Shown here piece after piece: positions 43,921 to 53,139 of a stretch of 64,000 nt of DNA (position 1 is its first letter; every line of letters starts with the position of its first letter). The notes under the pieces are model-generated. The model was not told the origin of the DNA. It did not search any database and was given only the letters and a program-made list of their open reading frames with translations. The stretch is from positions 1,364,001 through 1,428,000 of the forward strand of contig OZ255630.1 of assembly GCA_965276825.1 (NCBI GenBank), in the 5' to 3' direction. The stretch comes from G965276765 sp965276825 (lineage in GTDB: Bacteria > Actinomycetota > Acidimicrobiia > Acidimicrobiales > Palsa-688). Position numbers and translations under genes: made by a program.

Positions 43921-44700
43921 TCAGACCGCCTCGACCCGGCTGCGGATGCGGCGGGGCTCGGGTGCCCCGACCCGGTGCAGGAACGCCGACAGGCCGAGGG
44001 CGTAGAGGGCGACGACGGGGACGATCACGAGCAGAGCGGCGTCGGAGCCGGGCCAGTGGGCCCCCGCGCCCTCGGCGCCCCAGAAGACGCCGAAGGAGGT
44101 GAGCATCACGCCGACGATGAACTTCATGGTGTTCTCCGGCACCCGGGCCAGCGGGGCGCGCACGGCCACGCCGGCGACGACGATCACGAGCACGGCGGCG
44201 ACAGCGGCAACGGCGGCGAGGGGGATGTTGCGCTGGTTGCTGCCGAAGGTGAGGGCGATGAACGCCACCTCGAGGCCTTCGAGCACCACCCCCTTGAACG
44301 ACAGGGTGAAGGCGTACCAGTCGGGCACGATGCCCCTGCTCTCGCGCTGGGCGCCCTCGGCGTCGGCGATCTGCTTCAGGTAGATCTGGGCCTCGTCGTG
44401 GAGCGCCTTGTGCCCGCTGGCCCGCAGCACCGCCTTGCGCAGCCACTGCAGGCCGAAGACGAGGAGCAGGCCGCCGATGAAGAGCCGGAGCCCGCTCAGG
44501 GGGATCACGGAGATGGCCGGACCGAGGGCGGCGATGACCACGGCCAGCACGACCAGGCCGCCGCCCACCCCGAGCAGGGCCGACTTCCAGTCCCGCGTGG
44601 TCCCCGCGGCGAGGACGATGGTCGTCGCCTCGACGGCCTCGACCGCACAGGCGAGGAAGACCGCCACGAACAATGCACCTGCGCTCACCACGTCCTCCAT
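43921..44700 (-). CDS. FTR1-like/COG4280-type membrane protein
   Basis: 259 residues with about seven membrane helices. Two acidic motifs lie within helices: ACAVEAVEATTIVLAAG near residue 18 and VVLEGLEVAFIALTFG near residue 140. They resemble the REGLE motifs with which FTR1-type permeases bind iron, in a two-fold repeat arrangement. A metal transport role is inferred. The promoter shares the TAAC-N4-GTTA palindrome, at the same distance, with the Fe-type ABC operon, so the two are probably co-regulated. Confidence 0.7.
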   Translation of the reverse strand: MEDVVSAGALFVAVFLACAVEAVEATTIVLAAGTTRDWKSALLGVGGGLVVLAVVIAALGPAISVIPLSGLRLFIGGLLLVFGLQWLRKAVLRASGHKALHDEAQIYLKQIADAEGAQRESRGIVPDWYAFTLSFKGVVLEGLEVAFIALTFGSNQRNIPLAAVAAVAAVLVIVVAGVAVRAPLARVPENTMKFIVGVMLTSFGVFWGAEGAGAHWPGSDAALLVIVPVVALYALGLSAFLHRVGAPEPRRIRSRVEAV

Positions 44701-44738
44701 CCGAGCCGGTCGGCTCCTGTCACGCGCGCTCTAGATTC

Positions 44739-44750
44739 TAACGACTGTTA
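44739..44750. promoter_or_regulatory. TAAC-N4-GTTA palindrome upstream of the FTR1-like gene
   Basis: TAACGACTGTTA (44739-44750) within TTCTAACGACTGTTACAACC. It is 38 bases upstream of the ATG at 44700. The near-identical TAACGGCTGTTA occurs 38 bases upstream of the substrate-binding protein gene at 48933. Probably a shared operator. Confidence 0.62.
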
Positions 44751-44774
44751 CAACCATGCGGGGGATGCCCTCCG

Positions 44775-45947
44775 TCACGCGTCCACCACCACCGGGTCCG
44801 CGACGCGGGCGGTCGGCTCGGCGAAGGCCACGCAGCCCACCTCGGCGACCGCCACCACCACCGGCGAGCCGAGCGGGTGGCGCTCGGGGTCGAACACGGC
44901 GGCCAGGCTGCCCGCCGCGGTGGCGACCACGTGGTCGTAGCCTCGGCCCCGGTAGGCCACGTCGATCACCGTCCCGGCCAGCACGCCAGGCCCGCTGGCG
45001 GCGCTGACGATGGCGGTGGCCGCCGGGCGGACCAGGGCGCGGACCCGGGCTCCTGGCACCACGTCGTTCGAGCCTGGCCTGGCGTGGAGGGCGCCCCCGG
45101 CGACGTCGACCACGGCGCGCTCCCCCGTGACCCCGGTCACCGTGCCGGTCAGGTCGGCAGCGATCCCGGTGAAGCGGGCGACGAATGGCGTGGCCGGTCG
45201 CTGGTAGATCTCCTCCGGCGGCCCGTGCTGCACGATGCGGCCACGGTCGAGCACGACGATCTCGTCGGCCAGCGCGAAGGCCTCCGACTGGTCGTGGGTG
45301 ATGTAGACGGCAGTGGCCCCGCTCTCGCGGGTGAGGGTGGCGATCTCGATCCTCAGCCGCTCGCGCAGGTCGGCGTCCAGGTTGGAGAGCGGCTCGTCGA
45401 AGATGAGCAGCCCGGGCCGGCCCACGAGCGCCCTGGCCAGGGCGACGCGCTGCTGCTCGCCGCCCGACATCTCGTGGGGGTAGCGGGCGCCGAGGTGGCC
45501 GAGGCCGACCCGCTCGAGCGCCGTCCGGGTCCGCTCGGAGACCTGGGACGCGTCGAGCCTGCGCCGCTTGAGGGCGTAGCCGACGTTGCCGGACGCGGTC
45601 AGGTGGGGCCACAGGGCGTAGTCCTGGAAGACCATGGCCAGGTTTCTCCGCTCGGGCGGGAGGTGGCGACGGGCGTCGCCGACCAGGCGCTCGCCCAGGT
45701 GGATGGTGCCGCCGTCGATCCGCTCGACGCCGGCCAGGCACCGGGCGAGGGTCGACTTGCCCGACCCGGAGGGCCCGAGGAGCACGACGAAGCGGCCGGG
45801 TCCGAGGTCGAGGTGGATGTCGGAGAGGGCGTCGGTCCGCCCGAAGCGCTTGGTGGCGCCGGCGATGCGCACGCGGTGGCCGGGCGTGGCCCCGTCGGGT
45901 GCCTGGTCCGTGGCGGCCGGCCCGCTCGTGGCCTGACGCACCTTCAC
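44775..45947 (-). CDS. Fe3+-type ABC transporter ATPase (FbpC-like)
   Basis: 390 residues from GTG 45945-45947, overlapping the permease stop as GTGA. Walker A GPSGSGKST, Q-loop VFQDYALWPHL, signature EMSGGEQQRVALAR, Walker B LLIFDEPLSNLD, switch ITHDQSEAF. A C-terminal TOBE-type regulatory domain (about residues 285-380) is typical of the FbpC/PotA group. It energises the fused permease encoded upstream. Confidence 0.9.
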   Translation of the reverse strand: MKVRQATSGPAATDQAPDGATPGHRVRIAGATKRFGRTDALSDIHLDLGPGRFVVLLGPSGSGKSTLARCLAGVERIDGGTIHLGERLVGDARRHLPPERRNLAMVFQDYALWPHLTASGNVGYALKRRRLDASQVSERTRTALERVGLGHLGARYPHEMSGGEQQRVALARALVGRPGLLIFDEPLSNLDADLRERLRIEIATLTRESGATAVYITHDQSEAFALADEIVVLDRGRIVQHGPPEEIYQRPATPFVARFTGIAADLTGTVTGVTGERAVVDVAGGALHARPGSNDVVPGARVRALVRPAATAIVSAASGPGVLAGTVIDVAYRGRGYDHVVATAAGSLAAVFDPERHPLGSPVVVAVAEVGCVAFAEPTARVADPVVVDA

Positions 45948-47788
45948 CCGCTGGTCCCGAGCCGCCGCCAGCCGACGGGCGCGAGGAGCCGGAAGGCGCC
46001 GTAGGCGACGGCGACGACGGCGAGGGCGAAGAGCAGGGCGACCACCTCCATGGCGGTGCCCCCGCTGAAGTCGTAGTTGGCGAGGGTCTTGGTGATGCCC
46101 ACCGACACGGTCGGCTGGTTGGGCGGGTACAGCAGCTGGGACACGGGCAGCTCGAGCAGGGTGGCGGTGAAGGTCAGCACCCACGCGGCGAGCAGCGGTC
46201 TGATGACGACGGGGAGCACGGTGCGCCGCCACGACTCGGCGCCGCGGGAGCCGTGGACCCGGCCGGCCTCGTGGAGGGTGTGCTGCACCTGGCTGAAGGG
46301 TCCGACGAGCACCCGCGAGGCGGCGGGGAGGGCGGTGGCCAGGTACCCGAGGACCAGGAGGGTGGTGGTCTCGTAGAGGTGCAGGCCCAGCGTGTTCAGG
46401 AACGGCAGGTTGTAGGTGAAGATGTAGCCCGCGGCGAACACGATGCCGGGCAGGGCCACGGCGGTCAGCAGCAGCAGGTCGAGGATGCGGGCGCTGGAGG
46501 CCCGTCCCCGCTGCGCCAGCATGCGGGCCGACACCGCGCCGAGCACGACGGTGAGGGTGGCGGTGATCAGTGCCAGCTCGGCCGAGAACAGCAGCGGGTC
46601 GCGCAGCGCGGACGACGACAGCACCCTGCGGTAGTTGGACAGGGTGAGCCCGTGGGTGGAGGCGAGCGAGCCCAGACCGTCGATCATCGAGGCCGACACC
46701 GCGCCGAAGGCGGGCACGCCGAGCCCGGCGACGAGCAGCGCCACCATGGCCGACACGGCCACGGTCCTGGCCGGCAACCCGAGGTGCTGGCGGCGCGCCG
46801 GGCGGCTGCGGCCGCCGAGGACCCGGTAGCTGCGGCCCCGCAACGCCCTGGTCTGCAGCAGCAGGGCGATCCCGGCGAGGGCCATGAGCACCCAGCCGAT
46901 GGCGGCGGCCACCGGGAACTGGATCGGGAAGTTGTCGACGGCGTTGTAGAGGGTGAAGGTGGCGACGGGGAAGTGGGCGTCGTTGGCCAGCGTGGAGGCC
47001 ACGCCGAAGTCGCTGACCGACTCGGCGAAGACGATGGCGAGGGCCGACCACATGGCCGGCGCCAGCAGGGCGACGACCACCTTGGCCGCGTCGAGGGGTC
47101 CGCCGCCGTGGACCCGCGCCGCCGCCTCGAACTCCTCGCCGAGCCCGCGCAGCGCGTTGGAGATGGCCAGGTAGGCGAAGGGCACGCCCTTGGCGGTCAG
47201 CACCACGATCACGCCGAAGGGCCCGTAGAAGAGGGTGCGCAAGCCCCCCGGTGAGAGCCCGACGACGTCGAGCACCCCCGACGGCTCGAGCAGCCGCTCC
47301 CAGCCGAGGGCCACCAGGTACGACGGCGCGAGCAGCAGGGCGAACATGGTCGCCGACCACACCCGCCGAGCAGGGACGTCGGTGCGCAGCACCAGCCACG
47401 ACACGCCGAGCCCGATGGCCGCGGCGGCCACCGCGGTCGACACGCCGACCAGCAGCGAGTCGAGCACGGCGCGCAACGAAGGTCCGGCGAGGGCGGAGCG
47501 GAACGGCGACAGGGTGAACCACTGGTGGCCCTGCGAGAGCAGGCGCGGCGAGAAGGCGTTGAGCAGGAACGCCACGATGGGCAGCACCAGGATGGCCACG
47601 ATGACCACCCAGAAGCCGGCCATCGGCGCGCCCCGCAGCCGGGACAGGCCGAGACCGGCCCGGTCCCTGGCCCGCTCGAAGCCGGATCCCCGCTCCCCCA
47701 CGTCGGCGCGATCCGCCGCGCCGCGACCCCCAGGGGGAGAGATCGCGGCGCGGCGGACCTCCGCCGAGCGTGTCGTGGCTGCGGTCAC
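45944..47788 (-). CDS. ABC transporter permease, fused two-domain (FbpB-like)
   Basis: 614 residues with about 12 helices and two binding-protein-dependent transport domains (about residues 90-290 and 350-590); the EAA-type loops contain GLGEEFEAAARVHGGGPLDA and TLHEAGRVHGSRGAESWRR. The fusion of both permease halves is usual for Fe3+ (FbpB/SfuB) and phosphonate transporters. The GTG at 47786-47788 is two bases after the substrate-binding protein stop. Confidence 0.9.
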   Translation of the reverse strand: MTAATTRSAEVRRAAISPPGGRGAADRADVGERGSGFERARDRAGLGLSRLRGAPMAGFWVVIVAILVLPIVAFLLNAFSPRLLSQGHQWFTLSPFRSALAGPSLRAVLDSLLVGVSTAVAAAAIGLGVSWLVLRTDVPARRVWSATMFALLLAPSYLVALGWERLLEPSGVLDVVGLSPGGLRTLFYGPFGVIVVLTAKGVPFAYLAISNALRGLGEEFEAAARVHGGGPLDAAKVVVALLAPAMWSALAIVFAESVSDFGVASTLANDAHFPVATFTLYNAVDNFPIQFPVAAAIGWVLMALAGIALLLQTRALRGRSYRVLGGRSRPARRQHLGLPARTVAVSAMVALLVAGLGVPAFGAVSASMIDGLGSLASTHGLTLSNYRRVLSSSALRDPLLFSAELALITATLTVVLGAVSARMLAQRGRASSARILDLLLLTAVALPGIVFAAGYIFTYNLPFLNTLGLHLYETTTLLVLGYLATALPAASRVLVGPFSQVQHTLHEAGRVHGSRGAESWRRTVLPVVIRPLLAAWVLTFTATLLELPVSQLLYPPNQPTVSVGITKTLANYDFSGGTAMEVVALLFALAVVAVAYGAFRLLAPVGWRRLGTSG

Positions 47789-47790
47789 GG

Positions 47791-48933
47791 CTACTTGATG
47801 GTGGTGTCGAACCAGGTGTTGACGCTGCCCTCGAGCGGCCCCCAGAAGTACGGGTCGAGCTTCTGGTACCTGGCCGGGATGGGCGGCAGGTACGTGGCCG
47901 CGGCCACGCCGGGGACGACCGGCCAGAACAGGCCGTCACCGGTCGGGTCGCCCGCCTGCATGGCCTTCTGGCCGGCGGCGGAGAGCACGTAGGCGAGAAA
48001 CTGCTTGGCCTCGGCCTGCTCCGCGGCCGGCGCCCGCTTGTCGATGCCGATGACCCCGGGCAGCAGCGTCGAGGTCGGCAGGTAGACGATCTTCGGGTCG
48101 TAGGCGCTGGTCTTCTTGGCCGTGGCCACCTCGCCGGTGGCCGCCGAGCTCTGGATGATGCCGTAGTTGATCTGGCCGGTCTGGAGGGCGTGCAGCGTGT
48201 CCCCGTTGGTCGGGAAGACCTTCAGCCCGTTGGCCTTGAGCTTGCCGAAGTAGGCCTCGCCCGCCTTGACCCCGTTGGCCTGGCCGCCGAGCTGGTTCAT
48301 GACCCCGGCGATCAGCGGAAAGGTCGGCCCGGACTGCGACGGGTCGTTCATGCCCACCATCCCCTTGTAGGGGGCGGTCAGCAGATCGGCGAAGGTCGAC
48401 GGCACCGCCTTGACCCTGGCCGCGTTGTAGATCATGGCGGGCACGACCGTGGTGGAGACCGGCACGTAGGCGTGGTCGGCGGGCACCAGAGACTGGCCGG
48501 CGGCGGTGAGGGCGACGGGCGAGGTGGTGCCGAGCAGCTGCCCCTGCTTGTCGAGGGCGGCGAAGGCGGTGTCGCCGTCGGCCCAGAGCAGACCCCACTG
48601 GGGGTTGTTGGCCTCGGCGGCGATCTTGGTCAGCAGGGGCCCGGTGCTGTCGTCGTCGAGCTTCACGGGGATGCCGGTCGCCTTGGCGAAGGCGGCGGTG
48701 ACCGCCTTGTCGTAGCCCTGGGCGGAGTAGATGACGAGCGGCACCTTGGCCGAGGAGCCGCCCGTCGACCCGGCGGTCGAGCCGCCCGAGCTCGTCGGCG
48801 CTGCGGACGGTGCGGCGGGTGCGGCGGTGGTCGGCGAGGCGGTCGAGCTGCTCGACGATCCGCACCCGGCGGCGGTGAGGGCGATCAGGGCCAGCGAACC
48901 GGCGGCGAGGCGCCGGTGAACCCGAGCGGACAT
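47791..48933 (-). CDS. Extracellular substrate-binding lipoprotein (Fe3+/AfuA-like)
   Basis: 380 residues from ATG 48931-48933, with AAGGAG eight bases upstream. Lipoprotein signal SLALIALTAAGC, a Ser/Thr/Pro/Gly linker of about 40 residues, then the periplasmic-binding fold: VPLVIYSAQGYDKAVTAAFA, TGIPVKLDDDSTGPLLTKIA, and YGIIQSSAATGEVATAKK. It belongs to the COG1840-type group that captures Fe3+ or related anions. First gene of a three-gene operon. Confidence 0.87.
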   Translation of the reverse strand: MSARVHRRLAAGSLALIALTAAGCGSSSSSTASPTTAAPAAPSAAPTSSGGSTAGSTGGSSAKVPLVIYSAQGYDKAVTAAFAKATGIPVKLDDDSTGPLLTKIAAEANNPQWGLLWADGDTAFAALDKQGQLLGTTSPVALTAAGQSLVPADHAYVPVSTTVVPAMIYNAARVKAVPSTFADLLTAPYKGMVGMNDPSQSGPTFPLIAGVMNQLGGQANGVKAGEAYFGKLKANGLKVFPTNGDTLHALQTGQINYGIIQSSAATGEVATAKKTSAYDPKIVYLPTSTLLPGVIGIDKRAPAAEQAEAKQFLAYVLSAAGQKAMQAGDPTGDGLFWPVVPGVAAATYLPPIPARYQKLDPYFWGPLEGSVNTWFDTTIK

Positions 48934-48971
48934 TGCTGCTCTCCTTGTCAGCGGTCGGATCATCGACGATC

Positions 48972-48983
48972 TAACGGCTGTTA
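48972..48983. promoter_or_regulatory. TAAC-N4-GTTA palindrome upstream of the Fe-type ABC operon
   Basis: TAACGGCTGTTA (48972-48983) within GATCTAACGGCTGTTACGGA, 38 bases upstream of the substrate-binding protein ATG. It mirrors the site at 44739-44750 in sequence and spacing. The remaining sequence up to the helicase ATG at 49261 shows only short GCTGCTACRCC repeats near 49100-49140 and no gene. Confidence 0.62.
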
Positions 48984-49260
48984 CGGACCGTAGAGAACGA
49001 GATTGAAATCTGATCGACGCCGAGTTGGCCGCTGCGTGAACGTTGCGCGACGGGACGGGGCACGCCGTCCGCAGCCAACCGGCCGGGCCGCCGAGCGCTG
49101 TTGCTACACCAGCCCGCTGCTACGCCGAGCCCTGCTGCTACGGTGGCGCTCGTCATCCCCGCCGCCTCGTGCGGCGATGGTCGGCGGCCCGTGCCGCCGG
49201 GGCCCCGAAGCTTCGAGTGGCCCACCTTCCCCCCGCTAGGCCACAGGAGTTTCCCCAACC

Positions 49261-50733
49261 ATGTCCACGTTCGCCGACCTCGGCGTGCCCGAGGCCCTGA
49301 CCGCGGTGCTGACGCGCCAGGGCATCACCGAGCCGTTCCCGATCCAGGCCGCCACCCTGCCCGACGCCCTCGCCGGCCACGACGTCTGCGGCCGGGCCCC
49401 CACCGGGTCGGGCAAGACCCTGGCCTTCGGGCTGCCCATCGTCGCCGGCCTGGCCGCCTCCAAGACCTGGGCCAAGCAGGGCCGGCCGCTCGCGCTGATC
49501 CTGCTGCCGACCCGGGAGCTCGCCGCCCAGGTGGCGACGGTCATCGAGCCGTTCGTGCGGGCCGTCGGCGCCCACCTCACCTCCGTGTACGGCGGCGTCG
49601 GCTACGGCCAGCAGCGCACCGCCCTCCGCCGCGGCGTCGAGCTGCTCGTCGGCTGCCCCGGCCGGGTCGAGGATCTCGTCGCCCAGGGCGACCTCGACCT
49701 CTCCGACGTCCGCTGGGTGGTCCTCGACGAGGCCGACCGCATGGCCGACATGGGCTTCCTGCCCGCGGTCAGGCGCCTGCTCGACCAGGTCGGACCCGAC
49801 CGCCAGATGCTCCTCTACTCGGCCACCCTCGACGGCGACGTGGACGTGGTCGTCAACCGCTACCTCGACCGGCCCCGCCGCCACGAGGTGGTCGGCACCG
49901 AGGAGGAGCGGGGCGACGTCACCCACCTGTGGTGGAGGACGACACGCGACGACCGCATCGGCCTGGCCGCGGAGATCATCCGCACCCACGCTCCCGCCAT
50001 CGTCTTCACCCGGACCCGCCACGGCGCCGACCGGGTCACCCGCAGGCTCGAGGCCCTGGGGGTGCCGGCGGTGGCCGTGCACGGCGCCAGGTCCCAGCCC
50101 CAGCGCGACCGGGCCCTGGCCGTCTTCACCTCCAACCGCACCGACGCCCTGGTGGCCACCGACGTGGCCGCGCGTGGCATCCACGTGGACGGCGTCGCCG
50201 TGGTCATCCACTTCGACCCGCCGGCGGACGCCAAGGACTACACCCACCGCTCGGGCCGCACCGGCCGCGCCGGTGCCGAGGGCCTGGTCATCTCACTCGT
50301 GACCGACGACGTCAAACGGGACGTGGCGTCGCTGCAGCGGGCGCTCGGGGTCGAGCCTGGCACCGTCCGCCCCGACGTGGCCGGGCTCCCGCCCGCCGCG
50401 CCACGCGCCGCGCCGACCGCGCTGGCCCCGCAGAAGCGGGAGCGGGAGCGCCCGAGTGGTGGCCGCGCCGGCGGTCGTCCCCGGCGCGGCCGCTCCGACG
50501 GCGAGCGCAGCGGTCCCCGCCCGACCGGCCGCGACGGCCGTCCCCGCGACGACCGGGCCGCCCGGGGTGACCGCCAGACGGGCGGCGAACGCCGGGCCGG
50601 CGACGCCAGAGCCGACCGCCCGGTGCGCAACGCCAGGGCCGGGCGCACCGAGCGTCCCGGGCAGAGCGACGCCCGGCGCAGCAGCGGGCCGCCGGCGAGC
50701 GGCGGCCGACCCGGTCGTCGCTCCGGGCGCTGA
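49261..50733 (+). CDS. DEAD-box ATP-dependent RNA helicase
   Basis: 490 residues. Q motif GITEPFPIQAATLPDAL, motif I APTGSGKTLAFGLPI, Ia LLPTRELAAQ, Ib CPGRVEDL, II VLDEADRMADMGF, III LLYSATLDG, then IV-VI in IVFTRTRHGADR, VATDVAARGIHVDGV and YTHRSGRTGRAG. The C-terminus of about 120 residues is Arg/Gly/Pro-rich, as in RNA-binding tails of RhlE/DeaD-type helicases. It unwinds structured RNA in ribosome assembly or decay. Confidence 0.94.
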   Translation: MSTFADLGVPEALTAVLTRQGITEPFPIQAATLPDALAGHDVCGRAPTGSGKTLAFGLPIVAGLAASKTWAKQGRPLALILLPTRELAAQVATVIEPFVRAVGAHLTSVYGGVGYGQQRTALRRGVELLVGCPGRVEDLVAQGDLDLSDVRWVVLDEADRMADMGFLPAVRRLLDQVGPDRQMLLYSATLDGDVDVVVNRYLDRPRRHEVVGTEEERGDVTHLWWRTTRDDRIGLAAEIIRTHAPAIVFTRTRHGADRVTRRLEALGVPAVAVHGARSQPQRDRALAVFTSNRTDALVATDVAARGIHVDGVAVVIHFDPPADAKDYTHRSGRTGRAGAEGLVISLVTDDVKRDVASLQRALGVEPGTVRPDVAGLPPAAPRAAPTALAPQKRERERPSGGRAGGRPRRGRSDGERSGPRPTGRDGRPRDDRAARGDRQTGGERRAGDARADRPVRNARAGRTERPGQSDARRSSGPPASGGRPGRRSGR

Positions 50734-50774
50734 CCCCGGCGTGGCCGACACGCGTCCGGGGTACGGTCCCTGCC

Positions 50775-50978
50775 ATGCCTGACAGCACCCGTCCGAGTTC
50801 CGAGACCCGAGCCGAAGAGGCCAAGGAGGCCAAGCTCCCCATCGACGCCGGGCGTCCCCCCACCCCGGAGGAGGAGCGGGCCGCCGACGAGCAATCGGTG
50901 TCCCCCGGCACCGCTGCCGCCGAGAAGGACATGGTCGAGCGCGGCGCCCGCCAGCAGGGTGAGGGCCGCCTGCCCTGA
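50775..50978 (+). CDS. Small acidic hypothetical protein
   Basis: 67 residues, highly charged and probably disordered (SETRAEEAKEAKLPIDAGRP, TPEEERAADEQSVSP). No family recognised. It follows the helicase by 41 bases and may be co-transcribed. Composition differs from shadow frames by its even use of Glu, Lys and Ala, which supports a real gene. Confidence 0.5.
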   Translation: MPDSTRPSSETRAEEAKEAKLPIDAGRPPTPEEERAADEQSVSPGTAAAEKDMVERGARQQGEGRLP

Positions 50979-51350
50979 CCAGCGACGCCGGGCACTTCGG
51001 CGGCATCCCGCATCGACAGGTGGGCCTCTCGAACCAGGGCCCGCGCTGCGGCGGCTCTGGCTTCCCCTGCCCGGGCCGCCGCCGCATGGGCGTGGCTCCG
51101 GGTGGCCCTCGGCATCCTCGATCGCCTTCGACACCGAAGACGGGACCTCCGGCTTGCGGAACTCCAAGTTGACGCCGGGATCGGCGGGTTCCACGTCGAG
51201 GTGCACGGCGAGCGCCTCGAGGACCTCGAAGGCATGCGTCTTCACCTTGGCGAGGGTCCGGCCCCAGGTGTGGACCGGAAGGCCTTCGATGTCTGCCATC
51301 CAGTGGCCCGACCGAGAGTCGAGCTCCAGCGTTGCGCACAAGGTCTTCAT
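50977..51350 (-). pseudogene. Frameshifted HicB-like antitoxin/HTH gene
   Basis: From ATG 51348-51350 the frame reads MKTLCATLELDSRSGHWMAD then IEGLPVHTWGRTLAKVKTHA, typical of actinobacterial HicB-like proteins. Near 51115 the frame must change to continue the expected helical and HTH part (AAAARALVREAHLSMRDAAE). The normal end of the HTH (a VSHQR-like segment) is missing. No HicA toxin is seen nearby. Single-base sequencing error is possible, but the truncated HTH argues for decay. Confidence 0.62.
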
Positions 51351-51922
51351 CTTCGTAGGGACCGGAAGGATGCATCTTGGGGGGCCGGAGCCCGCAGGCG
51401 CTGGTGCGGAGAGGGTCGACAGTTGCCGGCCGCGCTGCGTAGGTGGCGGCCTCTGCGTCGCCCTTTCCGGCCGAGCTACAGCCATTCGGGCCGAGCTCAC
51501 TGTCGACTGAATTCCGTGACCCGGGCCACCACCAGGGCCCTCACCCCAAAGGACCTTCGGGCCAACGGCGGAGGGCCAAGGGCCGAGGGGACGCCGCCAG
51601 AAGCGAGGGGAGGGAGCGACACCGAGGATGCTGGAGCCCGGCTGTGGGTCCTGGAGCGGCGTCCCCTCCGGCACCAGCATGGACGCTTCGCACCGCGATC
51701 CCCGGGGCATCAAGGGGACGCTGCGGGACTCCGGCGCCGCTACGGAGTGGTCGATGACCACTCCGGCCGTCCCCGCCGAACCAGCGGCGCCTCCGTGTCC
51801 TCGCGCTTCGCCCCTCGACCCCCCTGACCAGTCAGCTGTCAGCTGTGCACGATCGGACCCAGTTGCACCAGCCATCGTTTTGGCTGTGGAGGTCCCGGTC
51901 ATCCTGCAGGGCCGCTGGACAG
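51351..51922. other. Gene-free stretch between HicB remnant and VapC
   Basis: No gene is recognisable on either strand. GTCAGCTGTCAGCTGTGC near 51833 is a short tandem/palindromic motif. Codon-position bias is weak, consistent with decayed sequence in a toxin-antitoxin-rich area. Confidence 0.4.
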
Positions 51923-52312
51923 CTAGCGAATCAGGCGAACCTCGGCGCCGACCGCTGCACGATCGAGGTCGAGCCATGCTCGATCAGCGGTCAGCACAGG
52001 AGCAGAGAGGCGCCGGGCCATCGCCAGCGCCAGCCGATCAGCGAGCGACAGCGCTGGTCGGCGGGTGACCGGCCACAGCCCGGCCGCCGCGAGGGCATCG
52101 GTGTCGGTGGGGGAAGCGAACGTCACAAGTGAGCGCAGCTCGCCGAGGACTGCGCTGGGAGCGCCCCCCACCCGGGTGACGCCCTCCAGCACCTCGGCCA
52201 GGTTCACGACCGACAACGCAGCCTCGTCCTGGTCGATGGCGTCAGCGACGACCGACGCGCCGGTCTCGTCGCGGAGCAGGGCCAGCACCGCCGAAGCGTC
52301 GAGCAGGATCAC
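51923..52312 (-). CDS. VapC-type PIN-domain toxin
   Basis: 129 residues from GTG 52310-52312, overlapping the antitoxin stop as GTGA. PIN acidic residues: Asp in ILLDASAVLALL, Glu in VVNLAEVLEG, Asp in LSLADRLALAMARRL and Asp in PVLTADRAW. VapC toxins are Mg2+-dependent ribonucleases that cut tRNA or rRNA when not bound by VapB. All key residues are present, so it should be active. Confidence 0.88.
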   Translation of the reverse strand: MILLDASAVLALLRDETGASVVADAIDQDEAALSVVNLAEVLEGVTRVGGAPSAVLGELRSLVTFASPTDTDALAAAGLWPVTRRPALSLADRLALAMARRLSAPVLTADRAWLDLDRAAVGAEVRLIR

Positions 52313-52656
52313 CGCTCGCCGGCTCGGCGAACACCGTCGTGGGCACGTCGGATGGCGGCTACGTCGTCGCCGGCTTCCGCTTCCTCGAGTGCAGCCTCGG
52401 CTCGGCGCTGAGCGAGCAGCTCGTCGACGAGCGAGCGGCCATCGCCGGACCCGATCATGCCGCGGAGCCTGGCGATGGCCACTCGGCGTGGTTCCAGCAC
52501 GAGGCACCCGTCGTCGATGTGAGCGAGGAGCGTTGCCCCTGGAGCGATGCCGAGCTCCTGGCGTAGCCCGGCCGGGATGAGGACGCGTCCACGCTCCCCT
52601 ACGGTCAGAGAGTGGGAAGAGGCGTGACTGCGGGATGTTACGCCATTGCGGGACAT
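52309..52656 (-). CDS. VapB-type AbrB/MazE-like antitoxin
   Basis: 115 residues from ATG 52654-52656. Swapped-hairpin DNA-binding domain: LTVGERGRVLIPAGLRQELG followed by IAPGATLLAHIDDG. The C-terminal half (LVDELLAQRRAEAALEEAEA) is helical and would wrap the toxin. It precedes vapC with a 4-base overlap, as usual for autoregulated pairs. Confidence 0.85.
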   Translation of the reverse strand: MSRNGVTSRSHASSHSLTVGERGRVLIPAGLRQELGIAPGATLLAHIDDGCLVLEPRRVAIARLRGMIGSGDGRSLVDELLAQRRAEAALEEAEAGDDVAAIRRAHDGVRRAGER

Positions 52657-52852
52657 GACGACCAGTGTGCCACATCTGACGGTTCGGCCAACAGGCCGTT
52701 CCTGTTCATTCGAGTCCTCCGAGGCCAACGTCGATGGCCCGGCAGGGCTGAGCCCGCGCCCGTCCCGCCGTCACCGCTGGCTCCCACCCCGCTCCGCTTG
52801 CGGCCTCGGCCAATGGCTCCGGACACGCGGCTCCGGCCCGGAGACGCAATGG

Positions 52853-53075
52853 ACCCGGGACGCGAAGGAGCGTCGGGACGCGCGGACCAGGGACGCGACG
52901 GACCAGGGACGCGACGGACCAGGGACGCGCCGGACCTCGGGACGCGAAGGAGCGCCGAGCTACACCACCCCACGGGACGTCAACCGACGGAGCGTCGGGA
53001 TGCGACGGACCTCGGGACGCGACGGACCTCGGGACGCGACGGAGCGTCGGGGCGCGCCGGACGTCGGGGCGCGCC
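52853..53075. repeat. Degenerate 17-bp repeats upstream of VapB
   Basis: About a dozen imperfect copies of GGGACGCGACGGACCTC and the variant GGACGCGAAGGAGCGTCG fill 52853-53075. They lie in the 483-base gene-free gap between the VapBC pair and the HNH protein. No palindrome or coding signal is clear. Confidence 0.6.
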
Positions 53076-53139
53076 GGAGTGCCGACCCTTCCTGGGTCGG
53101 AGTCCGGTGGAACGTCGGGGCTTGGCGCGGGCGAGCCGG

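Noticed and set aside
44739..48983. IdeR/DtxR box at the Fe-type operon
   Set aside because: The palindrome TAACGGCTGTTA does not match the known TTAGGTTAGSCTAACCTAA pattern, so I did not assign it to that regulator.
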